Positions 60,599 through 64,000 of a DNA stretch of 64,000 nucleotides are shown piece by piece. This DNA comes from CADEDH01 sp041394285 (GTDB lineage: Bacteria; Actinomycetota; Acidimicrobiia; Acidimicrobiales; SZUA-35): the NCBI GenBank assembly GCA_041394285.1, contig JAWKIL010000001.1:620001-684000 (forward strand), in the 5' to 3' direction. Under the pieces are notes generated by a model that did not search any database, was not told the origin of the DNA, and saw nothing but the letters and a program-made list of their open reading frames with translations. Position 1 is the first letter of the stretch. Each line of letters starts with the position of its first letter. A program made the position numbers and the translations under genes.

Positions 60599-61828
60599 AT
60601 GACGACGCCGATCGAGGTGCACGGCCAGGGCCCGCCCAACGGGCCGCTCCAGGGCATCAGGATCATCGACCTGTCGGCCGTGATCTCGGGGCCGTTCGGC
60701 ACCTCGATCCTGGCCGACCAGGGGGCCGACGTGATCGCGGTGGAACCGATCGACAACCCCGACATCGTCCGGTTCTCGGGGCCGCTGGTGGACGAGGCCC
60801 AGGGGGTGAGCGCCTTCTACGCCGCCCAGAACCGCAACAAGCGCTCGATCGCCCTGAATCTCAAGTCCGAGCAGGGCAAGCGGATCCTGCTCGACCTCGT
60901 CCGGGGGGCCGACGTGGTGGTGCAGAACTTCCGCCCCGGCGTGCTCGACCGGATGGGCCTGGGGTGGGAGGTGCTCTCCCGGGTCAACCCGGAGCTGGTG
61001 ATGTGCTCGATCAGCGGATTCGGGTCGGACGGCCCGTACTCCCACCGCCCGGCCTTCGATCCCATCATCCAGTCGGTGGCCGGGATGCCCACCCACCAGG
61101 CCGACGGCGAGGGCGTGCCCCAGCTCAACAACGCGATCGTGTGCGACAAGGCCACGTCGCTCAACGTGGCCCAGTCGATCTGCGCCGCCCTGGTGGCCCG
61201 GGCCAACGGGCACGGCGGCCAGCACATCGAGCTGGCCATGATCGACGTGGCCGTCCACTGGCTGTGGCCGGTGACCTACTGGAACTACACCTACCTCGAC
61301 CACGAGACCGAGATGCCCGACCTGGGCAAGATCTACAAGCTGTTCCGCTCGGCCGACGGCTACGTGATGGTGTACCCGGTGGCCACCCAGGCCCACTGGC
61401 AGAACATGTGCACCGCCCTGGGCCGCCTCGACCTGGCCGCCGACCCCCGGTTCGCCGACCTCCAGGGCCGGGTGCTGTACGGAGCCGAGGTCAACGACGA
61501 GCTGGAGCTGGAGACGGTGAAGTACACCACCGCCGACCTGGTGGACCTCATGGACTCCGCCGACGTGCCGGTGGCCCCGGTAAACGGCTACCAGAGCATG
61601 ATCGACGACCCCCACATACGCCACCGGGGCCAGATCGTGGTCACCGAGCATCCGACGGCCGGGCGCATCCGCTCGGCTCTGCCCCCGGCCCGGTTCTCCA
61701 AGACCCCGGCCGGCATCACCCGCCACGCCCCGCTCCACGGCCAGCACACCGACGAGGTGCTGACCGACCTGCTGGCGCTCGACTCCGCCGCTCTCACCCA
61801 GCTCCGAGCGGAGAACGTGATCTTGTAA
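60599..61828 (+). CDS. CaiB/BaiF-type CoA-transferase
   Basis: 409 residues. N-terminal LQGIRIIDLSAVISGPFGTSILADQGADVIAVEP, then NRNKRSIALNLKSEQGKRILLDLV, VVQNFRPGVLDRMGLGWEVL, and the C-terminal PPARFSKTPAGITRHAPLHGQHTDEVL. A standard class III CoA-transferase moving CoA between acyl-CoA and a free acid. The leader of about 100 nt includes the double hairpin, with aaggggga before the ATG. A small hairpin follows the stop. Confidence 0.9.
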   Translation: MTTPIEVHGQGPPNGPLQGIRIIDLSAVISGPFGTSILADQGADVIAVEPIDNPDIVRFSGPLVDEAQGVSAFYAAQNRNKRSIALNLKSEQGKRILLDLVRGADVVVQNFRPGVLDRMGLGWEVLSRVNPELVMCSISGFGSDGPYSHRPAFDPIIQSVAGMPTHQADGEGVPQLNNAIVCDKATSLNVAQSICAALVARANGHGGQHIELAMIDVAVHWLWPVTYWNYTYLDHETEMPDLGKIYKLFRSADGYVMVYPVATQAHWQNMCTALGRLDLAADPRFADLQGRVLYGAEVNDELELETVKYTTADLVDLMDSADVPVAPVNGYQSMIDDPHIRHRGQIVVTEHPTAGRIRSALPPARFSKTPAGITRHAPLHGQHTDEVLTDLLALDSAALTQLRAENVIL

Positions 61829-61833
61829 GAAGA

Positions 61834-61851
61834 TCTTCCGGCAGCGGAAGA
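61834..61851 (+). repeat. Small hairpin between CoA-transferase and LLM genes
   Basis: TCTTCCG (61834-61840) and CGGAAGA (61845-61851) pair around GCAG, immediately after the TAA stop. It lies at the same relative position as the family E hairpins but is simpler. Confidence 0.45.
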
Positions 61852-61872
61852 CCATAGGAAGGACCCCCCACC

Positions 61873-62943
61873 ATGGACGTCGGCATCCTGATGCCCTTCG
61901 CCAGCGACGGCTGGCCCGGTATCTCCGATTCGCAGGTCTACGCCGAGGAGCTCGGGCTGGCCCGCCGGGCCGACGAGCTCGGCTTCAACGTGGCCTGGGC
62001 CGCCGAACACCACTTCTTCGGCTACTCGTTCTGCCCCGACAACACCGAGCTGCTGGCCTACCTGGTGGGCGTGACCAAGCAGATCGACGTCGGCACGGCA
62101 GCCGTGATCATGCCCTGGAACGAGCCCCTCCAGGTGGCCGAGCGGGTGGCCCTGCTCGACAACCTGGCCCAGGGCCGGTTCCGGTTCGGCGTGGGCCGGG
62201 GCTTGTCCCGGCGGGAGTACGCCCCCTTCCGGGGGATCGAGATGGACGAGAGCCGGGGCCGGTTCGACGAGGGCTCGGCCATGGTGATCGAGGCCCTGCG
62301 CACCGGGTTCATCGAGGGTGACGGGCCCTACTACCCCCAACCCCGCATCGAGATCCGGCCCCGACCCGAGCGCCCCTTCGACGACCGCCTGTACTGCGTG
62401 GCCTCCAGCGACGACTCGGTGGAGGCAGCAGCTCGCTTCGCCGGGCGGATGACGATGTTCGCCGACCGGGCCTGGGAGCATCGGATGCCGAGCATCACCC
62501 ACTACCGTCAGCGGTTCCAGGAGCTGCACGGCCGGGAGGCCCCGGCTTTGATGACGGCCGACTTCTGCTTCTGCTGGCCCGACGCCGAGGAGGCCAAGGA
62601 GAAGGCCCTCAAGTACATGGGCACCTACCTGGGCAGCCTGCTCGAGCACTACGAGGTGATGGGTGACCACTTCGCCGTCACCGAGGGCTACGACGCCTAC
62701 GCCAAGGCGGCCGAGGTGCTGCGCCGGGTGGGGGAGAGCGGCTTCCTCGAGATGTTCATGAAGGCCACCGCCTGGGGCACCCCCGACCAGATCCTGTCGA
62801 CCCTGGAGCAGCGCCGGGAGCTGATCGGGCCGTTCGAGTACACCACGGCCTTCCGCTACGGCGGCATCCCCTACGACGAGGCCAAGGCGTCGATGGATCT
62901 GTTCGGATCCGAGGTGCTGCCCGTCATCCAGAGCTGGAGCTGA
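61873..62943 (+). CDS. LLM class flavin-dependent oxidoreductase (bacterial luciferase-like)
   Basis: 356 residues: MDVGILMPFASDGWPGISDSQVYAEELGLARRADELGF, NVAWAAEHHFFGYSFCPDN, VIMPWNEPLQVAERVALLDNLAQGRFRFGVGRGLSRREY. It ends SEVLPVIQSWS. Its tail matches the truncated gene at 2-196, so the window holds at least two members of this subfamily. It is last in the SDR-esterase-LLM-CoA-transferase operon. The stop is followed by a family D hairpin. Confidence 0.88.
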   Translation: MDVGILMPFASDGWPGISDSQVYAEELGLARRADELGFNVAWAAEHHFFGYSFCPDNTELLAYLVGVTKQIDVGTAAVIMPWNEPLQVAERVALLDNLAQGRFRFGVGRGLSRREYAPFRGIEMDESRGRFDEGSAMVIEALRTGFIEGDGPYYPQPRIEIRPRPERPFDDRLYCVASSDDSVEAAARFAGRMTMFADRAWEHRMPSITHYRQRFQELHGREAPALMTADFCFCWPDAEEAKEKALKYMGTYLGSLLEHYEVMGDHFAVTEGYDAYAKAAEVLRRVGESGFLEMFMKATAWGTPDQILSTLEQRRELIGPFEYTTAFRYGGIPYDEAKASMDLFGSEVLPVIQSWS

Positions 62944-62952
62944 AACGAAAGT

Positions 62953-62989
62953 AGGAGCCTGAGCCGCGGCAAGTGCGGCTCAGGCTCCT
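62953..62989. repeat. Family D hairpin, copy 3 (convergent junction)
   Basis: AGGAGCCTGAGCCGC (62953-62967) pairs perfectly with GCGGCTCAGGCTCCT (62975-62989). CAGGCTCCT is then repeated once more before CAGAACGG. It lies between the stops of the LLM and WXG100 genes, which converge. Confidence 0.8.
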
Positions 62990-63020
62990 CAGGCTCCTCA
63001 GAACGGTGGCGGTGGGTGGA

Positions 63021-63305
63021 TCAGGCCACCGAGGAGCTCGTGGTCTCCTGCACGTCGGCGTTGCGCTTGGCCGTGGCGCCGGCGTCGGCCAGGGCCTGGC
63101 GGGCGGCCTTCAGGGCGGCCTTGTGCTGGGGCCAGATCTGGTTGCGGAACTGGTCGGCGTCGGGGCCGATCCACACGTCGGTGGCCGAGGCCTGCACCTG
63201 GGTGTCGATCTGGCTGATCAGCTGGTCGATCTGGGAGCCCCAGGTGTTCGACAGCCGATTGGCCAGGTCCCGCAGCTTGTCGATATCGGCGCCACGCAGT
63301 GCCAT
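63021..63305 (-). CDS. WXG100 family protein (type VII secretion)
   Basis: 94 residues, the standard size. Two helices flank a W-x-G turn in VWIGPDADQFRNQIWPQHKAAL. It starts MALRGADIDKLRDLANRL. WXG100 proteins form helical-hairpin dimers exported by ESX/type VII systems or escort larger substrates. It shares sequence with the N-terminus of the fusion protein at 53613-54557. No EccC-type ATPase gene is in the window. Upstream aaagagcgg precedes the ATG. Confidence 0.85.
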   Translation of the reverse strand: MALRGADIDKLRDLANRLSNTWGSQIDQLISQIDTQVQASATDVWIGPDADQFRNQIWPQHKAALKAARQALADAGATAKRNADVQETTSSSVA

Positions 63306-63440
63306 TGTCCGCTCTTTCCTCGTGTCGGTGGGTGCCCGCTCCGTGCGGCGCCCGCTTCGTGATGGGGTGGACGATAGGGACGGCGGCGGAGGCCGGGAAT
63401 GGGGATCGATCCCGGGAACCCGTCGTGGCTCGGTTTTTCG

Positions 63441-63487
63441 GATCTCTGACCGGGCGGGCCCCAGAACGGGACCCGAGGTCAGAGTTC
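63441..63487. repeat. Family A inverted repeat, copy 4
   Basis: CTCTGACC (63444-63451) and GGTCAGAG (63477-63484) form a perfect 8-bp stem flanked by GAT and TTC as in the other copies. It lies between the divergent WXG100 and protein kinase genes. Confidence 0.75.
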
Positions 63488-63559
63488 CCCGCTTACGGAC
63501 CGGGACCTTCGGGGCTCGCGGGTATGCCTCCGGCGTGGCCGCGCTAGCCTTCGCCAGCG

Positions 63560-64000
63560 GTGAGGCGGCCCGAGATCCCCGGATTCTCCCAGCTGGTCGA
63601 GATCGGCGAGGGGGCGTCGGCCACCGTGTACCGGGCCGATCAGCCGGCTCACGGCCGCCAGGTGGCCATCAAGGTGCTGAACGCCACGATGGTGGCCGAG
63701 GCCGACCGGCTGGCTTTCGAGCGGGAGCTCACCGCCATGGGCCGCCTGGCCGACCATCCCCACATCGTCGATCTGCTGCAGAGCGGGTTCAGCGACGACG
63801 GGCGGCCCTACATCGTGATGCCCTGGTACCGGCGGGGGAACTACGCCGCCCGGGTGGATCGGGACGGCCCGCTGGCCTGGATCGAGGTACTGGACTTCGG
63901 GGTGAAGGTGGCCTCCGCCCTCCATACCGCCCACACCCGCCAGATCGTGCACCGCGACGTGAAGCCGGCCAACGTGTTCATGGGCACGTTCGCCGGTCAT
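63560..64000 (+). CDS. Serine/threonine protein kinase, N-terminal fragment
   Basis: The gene runs off the window after 147 codons. From GTG 63560 the kinase fold is clear: glycine-rich loop IGEGASATVY, catalytic Lys in VAIKVL, hinge YIVMPWY, and the catalytic loop IVHRDVKPANV. It is a Hanks-type (PknB-like) kinase. A TAGCCT box at 63545-63550 lies 9 nt before the GTG. Divergent orientation from a WXG100 gene fits ESX loci, where such kinases are common. Confidence 0.9.
   Translation, partial: MRRPEIPGFSQLVEIGEGASATVYRADQPAHGRQVAIKVLNATMVAEADRLAFERELTAMGRLADHPHIVDLLQSGFSDDGRPYIVMPWYRRGNYAARVDRDGPLAWIEVLDFGVKVASALHTAHTRQIVHRDVKPANVFMGTFAGH

Noticed and set aside
1..64000. CRISPR array or prophage
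   Set aside because: No evenly spaced direct repeats with unique spacers and no phage structural, integrase or lysis genes were seen.

Overview
This is a high-GC window from an actinobacterium. The gene content suggests an environmental Acidimicrobiia-like lineage (Iamia/Ilumatobacter type), inferred from style rather than a marker gene: eight luciferase-like (LLM/F420-type) oxidoreductases, two Baeyer-Villiger-type flavin monooxygenases, four CoA-transferase-type genes, WXG100 proteins, a single-chain acyl-CoA carboxylase, and many apparently leaderless promoters in which a TANNNT box lies 6-9 nt before an ATG/GTG start. No rRNA, tRNA, CRISPR array or prophage was seen.

Layout. 1-5.3 kb: end of an LLM oxidoreductase, a TauD-type dioxygenase, threonine dehydratase with ACT domain, an LLM enzyme, a lipoprotein and a PaiB-like flavin protein. 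5.3-14.7 kb: a double CaiB/BaiF CoA-transferase and a Rieske oxygenase (minus strand), a CLC exchanger with fluoride-type motifs, a Baeyer-Villiger monooxygenase, Nudix, carboxymuconolactone-decarboxylase-like and amidohydrolase genes. 14.7-20.7 kb: a 1008-aa metallophosphoesterase/membrane protein, SDR, RidA, LLM and VOC genes. 21.2-24.9 kb: an overlapping operon for a lipoprotein-dependent metal-chelate ABC importer that ends in a DJ-1/PfpI isonitrile-hydratase-like enzyme. 25-32.9 kb: a DUF4118 membrane protein, a DUF35/thiolase-like pair, then a potassium module with a KimA-like importer divergent from KdpD-KdpE, without kdpFABC. 33-39 kb: LLM, PIG-L deacetylase, and an Rrf2 (Fe-S type)/YwiC-like (frameshifted)/RIC-type hemerythrin set that looks like a nitrosative-stress unit, then a large alpha/beta hydrolase. 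39.3-43.5 kb: AMACR-like racemase, SDR and two LLM enzymes. 43.5-45 kb: an IS110-family insertion sequence. 45-48.5 kb: a fused BC-BCCP-CT acyl-CoA carboxylase broken by several frameshifts. 48.5-57.6 kb: MocR regulator, second flavin monooxygenase, an extensin-like peptidase pair, a three-gene overlapping cluster starting with a WXG100-domain fusion, and an ECF sigma factor with a membrane partner. 57.8-63 kb: a catabolic operon of SDR, HSL-type esterase, LLM, CoA-transferase and LLM. 63-64 kb: WXG100 protein and a truncated Ser/Thr protein kinase.

The catabolic genes together suggest oxygenase- and flavin-initiated breakdown of cyclic or branched compounds into CoA-thioester chemistry. The substrate cannot be read from the sequence.

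The most unusual layer is non-genic. At least four families of short inverted-repeat elements recur. Copies of two families lie in frame inside coding sequences (the phosphoesterase linker and the biotin carboxylase domain). A 15-bp-stem hairpin family marks three junctions between convergent genes, and a ~100-bp MITE-like family with long imperfect terminal inverted repeats marks three intergenic gaps.
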